This document shows, in pieces, positions 23,772 through 35,439 of a stretch of DNA of 64,000 nt; the first letter of the stretch is position 1, and each line of letters opens with the position of its first letter. Made by a program: the position numbers and the translations under genes. Origin of the DNA: Gymnopilus junonius. Taxonomy: Eukaryota > Basidiomycota > Agaricomycetes > Agaricales > Galerinaceae. The stretch spans positions 124,001 to 188,000 of the forward strand of contig JADNYJ010000041.1 in NCBI GenBank assembly GCA_015501075.1. Direction: 5' to 3'. The notes below the pieces were generated by a model that saw nothing but the letters and a program-made list of their open reading frames with translations, did not search any database and was not told the origin of the DNA.

Positions 23772-25043
23772 TTATTGAAAACCCTCTTGGTCTCCCATTT
23801 CATACACTTCTTCACATTCTTCTTCGGTGAGGTCCTGCATGAGGGACCTAATGTGTGTGTGGAGCGCTCTTCCCTTGAGGGGGTTTTTCTTCGGCGGAGG
23901 GTTCCTCCTGTTCTTGCTCTTCTCGGGGCAGTCTCTTGAGACATGCCTGGGCTTCTTGCATCGGAAACAGAGCCCCTTTCTCATGAGTTCGCTTCGTTCT
24001 TCCTGGGTCATGGTGTTGATGTCGATCTTGTCAACGTCCATGGTGTTCGGGTCTCGGTGGTTTGTTCAGGGTGCTGGGGCATGGTAGTGCGGGGCGGGGT
24101 TTCCTCTGGCTATATTAGCCCACCAAGTCTTTCGTTCGTTTGGCGCCTGGGTGGTGGTCTTGCCCAAAAGGCACGCTAAATTCATTCGATGGGTGTCGTA
24201 CTCGACTGCCTTTCGCTGCCAGGCGGCGAGCGTGGTTGGGAGTATGTCAAGTCCCATAATCTTCTCTTGAAGCCAATTGTTCAAGGCATTCATATAATAG
24301 TCGATCAAGATGCTCTCATTCCCGGTAGTGGGAATCTTGGCAGTCTTTACAAGTTTGTTGAACTTGGTGTTCAGTTCGGCAGCTGAAGCTTTTCCCTGCT
24401 TCAGGTTTCAGAGTTCAAGAATGCTTGGTCCTTTGTCTCAGTCAGTTTGAAGGCTTCATTAAAGCCTTTCGAAGTCTAAGGTCGAACCGTAGTTTTGGTG
24501 ATAGCTCCGGTTGGTATGCCTGCGCATTTTTGACCTCTTCAGTGTGGTCTTCTCTCCAAGCCTTCTTCCAGGCTTCTGCTTCTCCTCCTTTGAGAAGTCC
24601 AAGGGTGAATACATTTTCTTGGCGTCGGTGTTGTAAATGTCGCCATTTAATTCGAAATAGTCACCCAAGTCTTGGACGAAGGTTTTGACCTTGGAGCAGT
24701 CTCCAGAGAAGGGTAGGAATGATTCCTATTCCTTTTCCATTGGAGGAGGTGGGAGCAGTGGGGGCAGTGTCAGAAGTTCCTTCTGGCATTTCGGGTTCAT
24801 TCATTGGGTAAAAGACGGTTGGGATCTAAGTAGGTACTAGCAAAGATTCAAAGTCATGTCTTAGTATGCCGGTTCTTGGACGGTAGATCCAAAGAGAGTC
24901 GATCGGGTTAGAGGAGGTTCTTCTCCTTCTGGTGGTGTTTCATATTTGTCAGACGCGCCTGTGTCAGAGGTTCGGTCGGTGTTCGGGTCAGAGAATTCTT
25001 CATCACTAAAACTAGCAGCGAATCGTCCTCTTCTTCGAGCCAT
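23772..25043 (-). pseudogene. Ty3/gypsy element 1 gag, decayed
   Basis: The ATG at 25043 opens an acidic N-terminal peptide (MARRRGRFAASFSDEEFSD). Fragments in other frames follow across 24668-24066, and the nucleocapsid ends with a CCHC zinc knuckle CFRCKKPRHVSRDC at about 23985-23930. Stops and shifts break it in several places; TGA near 24065 sits where CGA is likely. Confidence 0.65.
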
Positions 25044-25075
25044 AATGTCGGTGGATAATGCTTGCTAGGCAGAAG

Positions 25076-25558
25076 TGTTGGATGAGGTAGTAGCTTGTTC
25101 TTTTGTTATGACGTTGACGACAGAACCTAATCAGATAAGATAAGGTCTGGCATAGTAGTCATAGAGGTCATTCGATGAAGTCTGCTAAGGTATTGTCTTC
25201 GACAGAAGAATGCCTTAGTAGTTCAAGTTCATTCTCAGTTGTTACAAGAGATAATATTCTCAAGAACAAGCTAAGGAATACATGTAGACTAGCTACGGTT
25301 ATATACTATTTGGGTTGATAATAATATAATGAAACGAAGATAAAACAAGGGGAATCGGAATGGGGTGATCATCATCAAGGCAGTACAAGGGATGATGATC
25401 AAGAGGAAAGATTGTCCAAATATGTGTAAGAAAGTAAATGATCATCTTGTGAGCAAAGATGATCATGAAGAAGCTATAAATAGTAAATAGTTCAATAAAT
25501 GATAAAGAAAAGAAAACGAGGGGCGCATGATAAGATAAGAGAAAAGAGAGTCATAACA
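25076..25558 (-). repeat. 5' LTR of Ty3/gypsy element 1
   Basis: On the minus strand it starts TGTTATGACT and ends ATCCAACA, the usual TGTT/AACA inverted ends, with gag starting about 33 nt downstream. No second copy is in the window because the 3' half is lost, so the ends are inferred from the dinucleotides and from the abrupt break in element 2. Confidence 0.55.
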
Positions 25559-27100
25559 CCACCCTCCTTTCATTCTCATGGTCCTTGAGAATGAAACGGT
25601 CCTTTACCCTTGCTGCAAACTCTTTTGCAGTCTCAGGATGACCTGTATCCACATTTGGAGCAGTTTTTCAGGCATGCTTTGGCACTGCAGTGCATGCTTC
25701 GAGTCTGGCAAGCACTGGCAAGTCACCCACACCAATCTCTGCAGCTTCATCGATGATGTCGTGGTATGTGTACTCACTGTGAGCACAAACGGTCCCAGGT
25801 GCATCATTGGAATAAATCTGTGAGAGGGCATCAGCTACCACATTCTCACTTCCAGGCACATAGATCACTTCAAAATCAAAAGAACTGATCTTTTCGAGCC
25901 AATGAGCCTGTCGTCCTGAGAGGTTTTTCTGATTCAAAAGGTAAATTAAACCTGTATGATCTGTTAACCATTTGAAATGAGTTCCCTGCAGGATATCACT
26001 ATGCCGTAGCATGGTTTCTATACCTGCAAGCATCTCAATTTCATGCACAGGATAATTCTGCTGTGCTAAATTGAGCTTCGCAGAGTAGAATGCTGCGATT
26101 TTTGCAGATTTCCAGTCCTCGCCTTGGCTGACAAGGCTGGAGATCCCTGTGGCACACCCATCTGTGACCATCCAAATGGTAGGTGTGCCCTCTGCATAAT
26201 TCAGAGGGACTCGACGATGCTCATGAGCAGTCTGAACCAGGGATTTAATATCCTCAAAGGCACATTGTTTGGTGTAAGTCCAATGAAAAGGGACTGTGTC
26301 ACCTGTCAGAGCGCTGAGGATGCCCATAGGAACTCGAACTCCAGGCACATCATCGGCTAGATAGCCAACAGAACCCAAAAAACCATGAAGTAAGTCACGA
26401 TTAGTCAGAACTTTCCAGTTAATGACTGAATTGACTTTTCCAGGATCCATCCTAATGCTGTTATCATCGATAAGTTGACCCAGAATCCTCAATTCTGGCT
26501 GGATAAAGTGTAACTTTCCTCAACTAAGGTAAAGTTTTTCCCTTTTTAGAATATCCAGCACAATTTTAACATGCTCAAGATGTTCTTCAAGGGTATTTGA
26601 ATAGACAACAATATCATCAAGATAAATGTCCATGAACCTGCCAATGTAAGGTGCAAATAAATGGTTCATTAAAGCCTGGTAAGTAGCAGGAGCATTACAG
26701 TCTCCCTGCTGAATAACCAAACTGACCATATTTCTGTCAGGAGTGGTCATTGTTGTCCATTTGACATGGTCCGGCTGCATGCGAATTTGCTCATACACTG
26801 CAAACTGGTCCAAAAATGACTGAAATGGATGACTTGTGGTACATCTTAACATCCCGTCCATGTCCGGAAGCAGAGACATAAGCTTATATGTGTTCTTATT
26901 CCTTTCACCCAGGTCGACAACCATGCGCAACTCAGGAGGCATATCTGCCTTGCGAGGTTTAGGAATTAACAACATAGGAACTGTATTTCCGGCCGAGGTA
27001 ATTTTCCAATGGCCAGATTTAATATAGGCATCACGTTTAGCTGCCCACTGACCTCAAAATGCCTCTGGACAATGAGAGGGTCTCCAAGGGTGAGTCTTTG
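25559..27100 (-). pseudogene. Ty3/gypsy element 2 reverse transcriptase-RNase H
   Basis: RT carries VVDLGERNKNT (about 26920), GDCNAPATYQALMN and the catalytic IYLDDIVVYSN (about 26620). RNase H contains WMVTDGCATGISS (about 26160) and LTDHTGLIYLLNQKNLSG (about 25965-25915). Within the frame the stops are TGA at sites where arginine fits: before GQWAAKRD (about 27050), between LYLS and GKLHF (about 26517) and after PKHA (about 25668). This frame is offset by one base from the gag-protease frame, with the shift near 27140. Confidence 0.8.
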
Positions 27101-27109
27101 TCACATCAA

Positions 27110-30100
27110 TCAATGGAATTGTGTGATTAATGGCTCGCAAAGGGGCAGATCCATCTCACCAACATCCTTGCATAATGGTTCAGCATAATGACAAAGCTCT
27201 TCACGAGCCACTTCAATCTCATCCTCACCCATGGAAATACCTTGGGCCATCAGACGAGTATCCAGACCAGTGAGAATAGGGAGTGGATCATCGCAACCAA
27301 TCACCACCTGAGCTGGATTAAATCCAATGCAAACTCTGTGTTGAAACATCCACGGAGTGCCAAGGATTAAGTCATAGCTATTGATGTTGGCTACATCAAA
27401 GGTTCAATCTTAATCAATGCCCTGATAAGCCATCCTGGCACTAACTTGAGTATTAATCTTAGAGTGAGAACCTTGAACTGCAAGCTGGAGAGTCAGAGGT
27501 TTGTCCAGCTCCTTCCATTTTAGCTTTAATTGATCAGCTAATGTTGAAGACATAAAGTCACCCAATGAACCAGTATCCAGAAGAGCTTGAACAGGTTGTC
27601 CATTCACTTGAACAGTGACAACAACTGGTTTAGGAATAATGTGGTGCTTGTCTTTAGGTGCAGCTGCATTCCGTTGAACAGAAGGGTATTTGTTCCATTC
27701 AATTTGAACTCCATTAAGCTCAATGGATTGTCCCTCATTCATCAGGTCAGAAACCAAGGGAAAAACATGACTCCAAGTGTCTTCATCGGCAGAAACTGAA
27801 GCAAGATCAGGTAGAGAGTGAGTGGAAGCTGCATCATTTTTGGCATTCTCAGCTTCAAAAGATGCTAACCAAAATTCGTACCAGGCAGCAACATCAAAAT
27901 TCACATCTTCGACAGCACTTCTAGGTAGAATAGATACGACTTTTTGGTATTCATCCCAAATGTAGAAGTTCTGCATGTCAGAAATGTCCAGCTCAACACA
28001 AAAATGTTTGTGCAAGTTGAACATAGCTGCAGCTGACTCATTAAGAAATGGAGCACTGCACTCAAGGTTATATTCAATGGTATCTCCAATCAGATTTCCC
28101 ATAATAAGCTCATGTAGAGGACATTGTTTAGCCCACTCAGTAGCCATTTCACTAGGCCACTGAGCACCAGCTTCATGAGCACATTGCTCGGCATACCATC
28201 TACTGACTGCAAACATATCATAGCGAAGACATGCAACATGAATATAGCACTCAAAGCCTCACATGTGATCATAAACTGTATACATATCCCATTCATTATG
28301 ATCTGAGATAGCAAAACGAGGGGTAGTTGAAGAATTCCAAGAAGTATTTCTTCATTTGTTTGACTTGTCGCCAGGGTATTGCTGACATTGAGTCAATACA
28401 GCTCTAAGGCAGCACTTAATTGGGTCACCAATGATGCCACGGCTAGGTCCAGAATCTCCATCCTCGAGATGTAATTCTCCAAGGTAAGGATATTCTTCTG
28501 TCATAATGCCAGGTTCTGACAAACTTTCAAAGTCTTCATCTTGCCCATAATGAGCAGACAAAAGAGAGAAGTCAGTATCAGCATAGCTGAATTCAGACTG
28601 ATTATCTGGCTCAACAACTTCTTGACAGGATTGTAAGTTGTGAGAAGGATTTTCTTTGCAGTGACACTCTGGCTCTTCCAAGGTAATATAGGAAGGATCA
28701 TCAGTGTCAGTTTCAGATGGTTCTAGCTCCATTCGAGGAGGTAGGACATCTGAGAATTCTGCTGACTCAGTTAAATAGCTCAAGTCAGAAAATTCAGATC
28801 CTTCAGTATCAAACTCAGGTAAGGGTTCATTAAAAACCACTGGTTCAATAGGCACTAACTCTTCCAGAATAGATTGAGTACCCTCAAATGGAAGAGCAGC
28901 TTCTTTGCCTGAAGCAGCATCAGAATCTGAGCTCACATCAACCACATTTGTGAGTCAAATTTGATAATAACCCTGATAGTCAATTGGGGCTCCTCATGTT
29001 TGAGAGGCCTCCCAATATTGCTTGTTATAGAAATCATTTTCATCCAAGCAGTTGCGATACCAGGTCACCAAATCAAGAGCTGGGCTCTCCAAAATTCTTT
29101 GACTAATTGGAGTTCACAAATGTAAGTCTCGGTCAATAATGTATATGACATCTTTTGCTTCTGAGGATTCCTGCAGGTCAAAGTGATCATCTGGGTCATC
29201 GAAAGGATTTATTGAAGGGTAATTCGAATCAATACCTTCCTGAAGAAGCTCAACAGGAATGGAAAGCAGTGGCCTTCCAAAGGCACACCATGGAAGATGA
29301 GGTTTCCTCAGATTGAAGACCTTCGCCCTCCGTTTTGCATACCAACCTCGCAAATCAAACTTAGGATTTTCAAGCAAGGTTTTAGGAATACATATTATGA
29401 AGTCAGTCAAAAAATTGTGTATGTAATAAATCCCCATTTGACCTTTGTTTGCCAAGCACTTAACAGTAAAGCGACTACTAGATGGCATAAGAAAGGCATT
29501 ATCATAATGATTATCACCTGGATAAGGTCCATAGTTGGACAAGATGTGCTTAGCCATCATGGCATAGCTATCTCCAAGACGATTCCTAGGATACCAACCA
29601 GGTTCATGTATCCAACTAGGATGTCCGGAGTTTTTGAATTTTAATTCCTCATCCAATTCTGGATGAATAAAGTCAATGGAGGCAAGTGGCAGGCTATCCA
29701 ACACCTCGACTTCATCATCAGGCCCATATGCAATAGCACCTAATTCCAGATGGAAAGATGACATGCCCGGAGGCTTATCTCCTTTGTGAGGCATGGAACT
29801 GCTGCGAGGACAATTCTGGCTAATGTGGTCCTTTGAGCTGCAATGGTAACAAAGGCCCTCATTCTTTCAGTGAGCTTGTTCTTGCTCAGTTAATTGAACC
29901 CTTGGCTGACTAGGTTTAGATGAACCAGCCCACAAAGGTTGTGATTTTGATCTGTCTCAGTTAAATGAAGATCGGTTGGGATTGTTGTGATTGGAGGAGG
30001 ATTGGTTGTCCTTGGAATTATTTCCAGGAGTACCAGACTGTGAGGATGTATTAAACTGATTGAACGGTGTAGAACTTCCACCTTGAGACTGTTCTTGGCA

Positions 30101-31773
30101 GTTAAAGTTTGGAGAACATGAGTTAGCAGCATTAATTACAGAAGCTGGACCAGGTCTGGCACTGTGATGTGAGCGCTTATCTTGAGATTTAACAACATTC
30201 TCAGAGATTTCAATAATCTCAGCACAGTTAACAACATCAGTCCAGGATGATGAATTAGGATGATATCCTACAGATTTCCACAGTCCCTGCTGAATGACAT
30301 CATTGCAACCTCACCAAAATTTAATGACTTTGTCACATTCACTAACTGTTCCAATCATATTGAACAATTCGGTAAGCTCATGGACAAATTCACTGACAGA
30401 TCAGTCTCATTGATGAGCCCGATCTAGCTTATCAAGGATATCCAATTGATAATTCAAAGGGAAACAATAATTATAGAGTTCCTTGAAAAAATCTTGTAAG
30501 GTCCAATTTTCCTCATCTGAAGTGACCTTCTGAATATAAAAATCATAGGCATGCCCTTTAAGGAAATGAGACAGAGCAAAGGCATGGTGCTCAGATATGA
30601 TATGACTGTCATAAATATAAGCTTCACCTTCTTTAACAAATCTGTGGAAAGCTCAGCTATCTACAGCTCCATCATACAGCGTGGGCTTAAATGCCCTCAT
30701 TGAGTGATGTCGAGACCATTTTGACTTCTTAGACTTGTGCTTATGGCACTTGGACTTCGAAGTCGAATTTTCTGAGCCAGAATCCGAGTCCAAACCTGAA
30801 CTTGGACTGGAAGAATCACTCGGTGAAGGAGAACATCTCCATCCCAAGGATTTATTGCCCACCTTATGCAAGGTAATACCCAAATAAGATTTAGGATCAA
30901 TATGAGCATCAGGATGAGTGGTTGTATAAGTGTCCACATGTCCTGCTTGCATAGGAATAGAGCTGGGTACCCTAGTAGGCACACGAGAATAGTTCAGAAC
31001 AGATACTCATTCCAGAACTGGTGTATAATTCAAGGATTCTGGCCTTTGTTCAACAAAAGGCAGATAAGAAGGAACAACAGGGGCATGTTTAGAACATTCC
31101 TTTGCCTCCTTCTGTTGCTTAATAGATTTGAGTGCTGTTTGTTGCATGTCGACATCAATTTCGGCTTCACTCAATTGAAGTGCACCCCATTCTCAGGGAT
31201 CTACACCCTTTCCTTTAGGGTTAGAAGGCCCAGCGCCAATTGACTCATCATGTTCCTGGTGGGGTTGTACTATCTTAGCATTCCGACGAGCAATCTGCTC
31301 TTGCTGAGAAGTTGTAAGAGATTTCTCAGCTTCTTTAATAGTAAAGGTGAGCTCTTTAGGTACCTTAGGAATTTTATTTTTAATAATAAATTCCTTCTTA
31401 GGTTTACGGACAGAGGGTGGTTCCAAGCTGTGAGCACGTCGCCTCACAGGGGTCCACTCATTCCAGTCAGAATCATCCTCAGAGTCAAAAGACTTTGATA
31501 ATTCTTTATTAATAACACTATCTACCACATTATTCTGAACGTGAATAGAACCACAGTCTATAACAGATGGAATGGTCTCCTTCTCAACCTGAACTAAGGG
31601 AGAAGGGGGTCTCGAAGCTACCATGTCACTGTAAGAATGATGAGGCGATGCTTCGGATGTGGGTGAGTCAGGATGACTTCCACTGACAGAAGGTTGTGGA
31701 GAGGGAGCACAAGTAGCTGCTGCGGATGGTGCAATACCTTCTGCCTTGGCACGATGTGGGTCCTAGTAGCCAT
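27110..31773 (-). pseudogene. Ty3/gypsy element 2 gag-protease, one frame broken by TGA codons
   Basis: From about 31624 to 27110 a single minus-strand frame carries an acidic gag, a zinc knuckle CYHCSSKDHISQNC (about 29850-29810) and the protease motif LLDTGSLGDFMS (about 27580-27545). Breaks at about 29945, 29870, 29112, 28997, 28957, 28355, 28260 and 27403 are TGA, each plausible as a former CGA. One TAA near 27409 would fit a former CAA. The ATG at 31773 is the likely start but is one frame off, so a shift lies near 31760. Confidence 0.75.
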
Positions 31774-31929
31774 ATGGTCAGCTAAAAATAGGTTAAAAGA
31801 TTACTCACAAAAATTCAGATAGGGAAAAAGATAATGAGACAGGGGTGCTGCGCAGTACTGGTGTTTCGGGTGATCAAGCTGAAGGGTCCCAAGTGACAGA
31901 GCAGTGAGAAGAGAGAGAAACTAAAAAGC

Positions 31930-31955
31930 CAAAGCCAGAGAGAGAGAGAGAGAGA
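31930..31955 (+). repeat. (GA)n microsatellite
   Basis: About ten GA dinucleotides in a row between the element 2 LTR and gag. Confidence 0.7.
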
Positions 31956-31988
31956 AACTAGAGGTGAATGCTTGTTAGGCAGAGAGGT

Positions 31989-32258
31989 TGATTAGCATCA
32001 AAAATATGTGATGAATCAGACTTTCCATGGCCGTGAGAGTGTCGGAAAGGGTTGAGTCAGCACAAGAGATGAACTTGAATAGACAGTTTTAACAAGTATG
32101 AATTCACCAAAGAAACTACATATGATGGGTGCGCTTTTATACCTATGTAGATAGCTTAGTAATCTAGTATTTTTAAGGTACAAGAATAAGGAAGGATGAG
32201 CATGATAAGGTACAAGTATCAGAGAAAAGGAATGATAGTCAGCGCGTGGCACCGTACA
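31989..32258 (-). repeat. Probable 5' LTR of Ty3/gypsy element 2
   Basis: Minus-strand sequence runs from TGTACGGTGCCACGCGCTG to GCTAATCA, with TATAAAAGCGC inside at about 32135-32145. The TG...CA ends, the promoter-like TATA and the position upstream of gag support it. The partner LTR is outside the element remnant, so the ends are not confirmed. Confidence 0.4.
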
Positions 32259-32708
32259 AATATTTGAAGTTCAGAATTGATGGGAAAGGCAAGAAATAAT
32301 GAATCCGCCACATGCAGTGAGAGGCCAATCTGTCCTAGAAGGTTATGGCTGTCCCCTGCATCTCCATGTTGGGCACCACCCCCACTTTCTACCTTGTCCC
32401 TGTCACCAGAGAATTGAGCAATGCTGTCAAGACTGCTCAGTATCCAACATCACAAACTCGGGTGTTGAAGTGCATCACCATTGTGGCAGCACAGAGTCAA
32501 AGGCGGATCAGTGATGGAATGGCAGACACAGAATGTCGAAAGCTCACTCACTCTCAAATGCTTCATCGTGTTTCAAGAGTCTTGCAAGAAGGTACTGGCA
32601 GCAGTACCGAGCTTAGCTGTTGGTTACCTATCATCAATCTGTTTCACTTCCCTTAGACTGGATAGTCCTTGAAAATATTATCTCATGGGACATGTCGAGC
32701 ATGATCAG
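32259..32708 (+). other. Unrecognised ORF fragment (32345-32656)
   Basis: A 103-codon open frame (TFYLVPVTRELSNAVKTAQ early in it) has the composition of a real protein but no family I can name. A one-base shift near 32545 continues similar character in another frame to about 32672. Flanked by element 2 and the foldback element, it is probably a remnant of a repeated gene. Nothing else is visible in this stretch. Confidence 0.3.
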
Positions 32709-32715
32709 TGCAATC

Positions 32716-33606
32716 CACTAGTGTTTGCCACTTTTATGATTGCATCATGGTAAGTGCCAGCAGAGATTTCTGTTAGCTTATCGACTTGCTGTATCATATG
32801 CCATTTCATAAGTTTGAGCGAATATCATTTCAATTGAGAGCCATATCATAAATTTTTGAGAGCATATCATAAGTTTTGAAATGATTTCATAAGTTGGTAT
32901 CATTGCCTATGCCGTGAGAACACCGCGCTCGCTGCTACAGATGTTGGGTGCATCGCTTACGTAATTGATGCGCCTTCCGAAGGCGCCTCATTCGGCAACA
33001 TTGAGCCTCGTTCTCGACAGATTCGGGCCTCTGAGGGCAACATTTAATGAAACACATTCAAGGTAGCTTCCATATGCACCCCAAAGCGCAGTACACTGAA
33101 TGAAACAGGATTTCTCTGCCTTATATCATTGGAAATACTTGAAGTTGATCTCATAACTGCTTTCATTGCCTGTATCATAACTCAAATCATCTGCAAAGGG
33201 ACTTTGCATATAGACATCACACCTGTATACCTTGAGGAGCTACTGGAAGCATTGAGTGCACTGACTTTGTCTTAACAATTGCTGCCCCCAGAGGCCCGAA
33301 TCCGTCGAGAACGAGGCTCAATGTTGCTGAATGAGGTGCCTTCGGAAGGCGCATCAATTACGTAAGCGATGCACCCAACATCTGTAGCAGCGAGCGCGGT
33401 GTTCTCACGGCATAGGCAATGATACCAACTTATGAAATCATTTCAAAACTTATGATATGCTCTCAAAAATTTATGATATGGCTCTCAATTGAAATGATAT
33501 TCGCTCAAACTTATGAAATGGCATATGATACAGCAAGTCGATAAGCTAACAGAAATCTCTGCTGGCACTTACCGTGATGCAATCATAAAAGTGGAAGCCA
33601 CGAGTC
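32716..33606. mobile_element. Foldback element with arms of about 310 bp and a CpG-rich core
   Basis: Left arm 32716 to about 33040 and right arm about 33280-33606 are nearly perfect inverted copies around a loop of about 240 bp. Ends read ACTAGTGTTTGCCACTTTTA on the left and, reverse-complemented, ACTCGTGGCTTCCACTTTTA on the right. TGCAATC occurs directly outside both ends (32709-32715 and 33607-33613), a probable 7-8 bp target duplication. No transposase is encoded. Long arms recall Mutator-type foldbacks, but the duplication length does not settle the superfamily. Confidence 0.8.
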
Positions 33607-34316
33607 TGCAATCACCTTTGCAGTAGACCATTCTGCCTCATATCTGGGGAGCTGGTGCTCATATATGCATTGAGCAGGCCGTGCGAATAGCATCACAGGC
33701 AGTGGCAGGATGCTGATGGTTTTATGGGACTTGACAGGTGCCAAGCATGCTGAGAGTCATGTGCTTGTGACCTGCAATTGAGGGTGGATGGGTCACATCG
33801 AAGTTGAGAGAGCTTGCAGGAGCGCCTTCCTAAACTCACTCAGGAGGGACACCGAGGGCAAAGGGATGGGACTGATGTGCTGTGTGGTCAAAAATAGCCT
33901 ACTTCTCAACCTATTACTTTGCACAACATGTCTTTGGTCTCATGTGTTGTGTCTTTGCCCTCTTTGTGAACTTGTTCCCTCCCTCCCCTGCCTGAAAACA
34001 TGTTTTATACTATATTGTTTACCAAGCAATGCAGATATGTGTATTAGAATAAGTTATCATGAAAATAAACAGCTGTAATGGCCCTTCTTATGCAATTAAA
34101 CAGGCCATTGCATCAGCAGTTCTTGGGGATGCTATGGCTTGCTATGGAGCACTCTGTAGTGCCATGCCTGTGCTTGATAAAGGGGTACCCTTGCTACAGT
34201 GTTATGGGTTGCTATGGAGTGCTCTGTAATGTTATGTAGCATGCAGATTCTCCTTTTTTGGGCCTTTTTGGACCCTTAAATCCCAGACTTTGCTGATATT
34301 GATTCTTTTGACTAAA
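33607..34316. other. Spacer without a recognisable gene
   Basis: One plus-strand frame at 33788-34078 (96 codons) has no motif or homologue I can name. Direct repeats of ATGGAG(C/T)(A/G)CTCTGTA occur near 34140 and 34215. Nothing else stands out. Confidence 0.35.
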
Positions 34317-34324
34317 ATTCAAAC

Positions 34325-34708
34325 TAGGGCTGCACACCATCGCTGTATTTATGATCATACAGCCATATGTTATGGCTACCGTTACCATACTGTGAAGGGT
34401 CTGGAGCACCAAAAATACGGCCATGATTCTATGGCCATAATAGGCATCCATCAAATTTGCCTGATATCCACATTTCAGTGGCATGGCTGGACTCAGATCA
34501 GCTGAATGAAGCCAAATTCGAGCTCAGAATAAATCTTCACCAGAATTTAGATGCTCACAGTTGCCATCAGTCATCTGCCAAACCATATTTTACAGTTCAC
34601 GGTATGGCACGGGTGTGAGCCATAGCCATACCGTGGAGGGTAGAAAGTCCAACAAAAATGGCCATAGACATATGGCTGACTACCATTATGGTACAGTGTG
34701 CAGCCCTA
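34325..34708. mobile_element. hAT-type MITE, 384 bp, with 8-bp target duplication
   Basis: Terminal inverted repeat TAGGGCTGCACAC starts at 34325 and its inverse GTGTGCAGCCCTA ends at 34708. Both sides carry the same 8 bp, ATTCAAAC (34317-34324 and 34709-34716). The inside is full of CCATA/TATGG subterminal words and has no coding capacity. TAGGG ends with 8-bp duplications are typical of hAT elements; the mobilising element is not in the window. Confidence 0.88.
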
Positions 34709-34716
34709 ATTCAAAC

Positions 34717-35439
34717 TGGTTCCAGTCAATAAGTAGCCACTTTGGCATATATATAAGTTCAATAAGTACAATAATGGCCAAGCTTATTTTGAGGGATTTA
34801 CAGTAAATCCAGCTCGCTTTACTATCATTCATTGGGAGTTTGATTTGATGGGGAGTTTGAAATGACCCTGCTCCTGCCTCTCTTACAGACTCCCTTGCTC
34901 TGAAAAAAATCTCATAAATACTAGACCTTCCACTCTTTAAGATGGTGTAAAATTTCTGGCAGAAAGATAACTGAATGAGCAATACATTTGACATATAAAA
35001 AGTTCATTACATTAAGATGGCCAATGTAAGGGGATCATTAGTCAGATCATGCCAGATCCTGCAGGCTGTTTGGCTTCAAATTTTCCAGATGGTTTCTATA
35101 CACATTAGCGAATATACCTCCCAAATCTTGTGTCAATTTATGCAGTATTATGCTCACAAAGACTGAAGTACCATTCATGGTGCAATTTGGAGCGACAAGC
35201 ATGATGTGGCATTCAAGCTCCACTTAGATCTTCTGTTTACTGTGCCAGCACTCAATCTATCCTAGTGTGACCAGGTCGCCATTCCTGACTCTCATCATTG
35301 TTGATCATTTTCTCATATTCACTTTTCTTTCCACTGATTGTCATTGCACACCATTTGTTCTACAAGCTATTCTATGTAATCTTTCTTTTCCTCTTTTCAT
35401 TTTCCAGGCTAATTCTTCAAGTCAAAGATGATGTTCACC
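34717..35439. other. AT-rich spacer
   Basis: I see no gene, repeat boundary or RNA in this stretch. Confidence 0.4.

Larger units (their letters stand above)
21815..25558 (-). mobile_element. Ty3/gypsy retrotransposon 1, truncated by the KDZ element
   Basis: Order on the minus strand: LTR (25076-25558), gag with zinc knuckle, protease, reverse transcriptase, RNase H. The sequence stops at the KDZ end right after the RNase H motif that would read LNRRQA. The rest of RNase H, the integrase and the 3' LTR are missing. The LTR begins exactly where the open frame of gypsy element 2 is interrupted, so element 1 appears inserted into element 2. Confidence 0.75.
25559..32258 (-). mobile_element. Ty3/gypsy retrotransposon 2, lacking integrase and 3' LTR
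   Basis: A second gypsy-type element on the minus strand has a probable LTR at 31989-32258, a long gag-protease region (about 31770-27110) and RT-RNase H (about 27100-25560). The frame ends just after a conserved post-RNase H segment (ETAKEFAARVKDRF), where element 1 begins. Integrase would lie beyond the insertion and is not in the window. Confidence 0.75.

Noticed and set aside
23279..24386. Several plus-strand ORFs of 65-88 codons
   Set aside because: All lie opposite the gag/protease/RT frames of gypsy element 1 and have no motifs.
27100..27150. Programmed frameshift between protease and reverse transcriptase of gypsy 2
   Set aside because: The shift is in the linker after protease, not at a gag-pol junction, and no slippery heptamer is evident; a one-base mutation is more likely.
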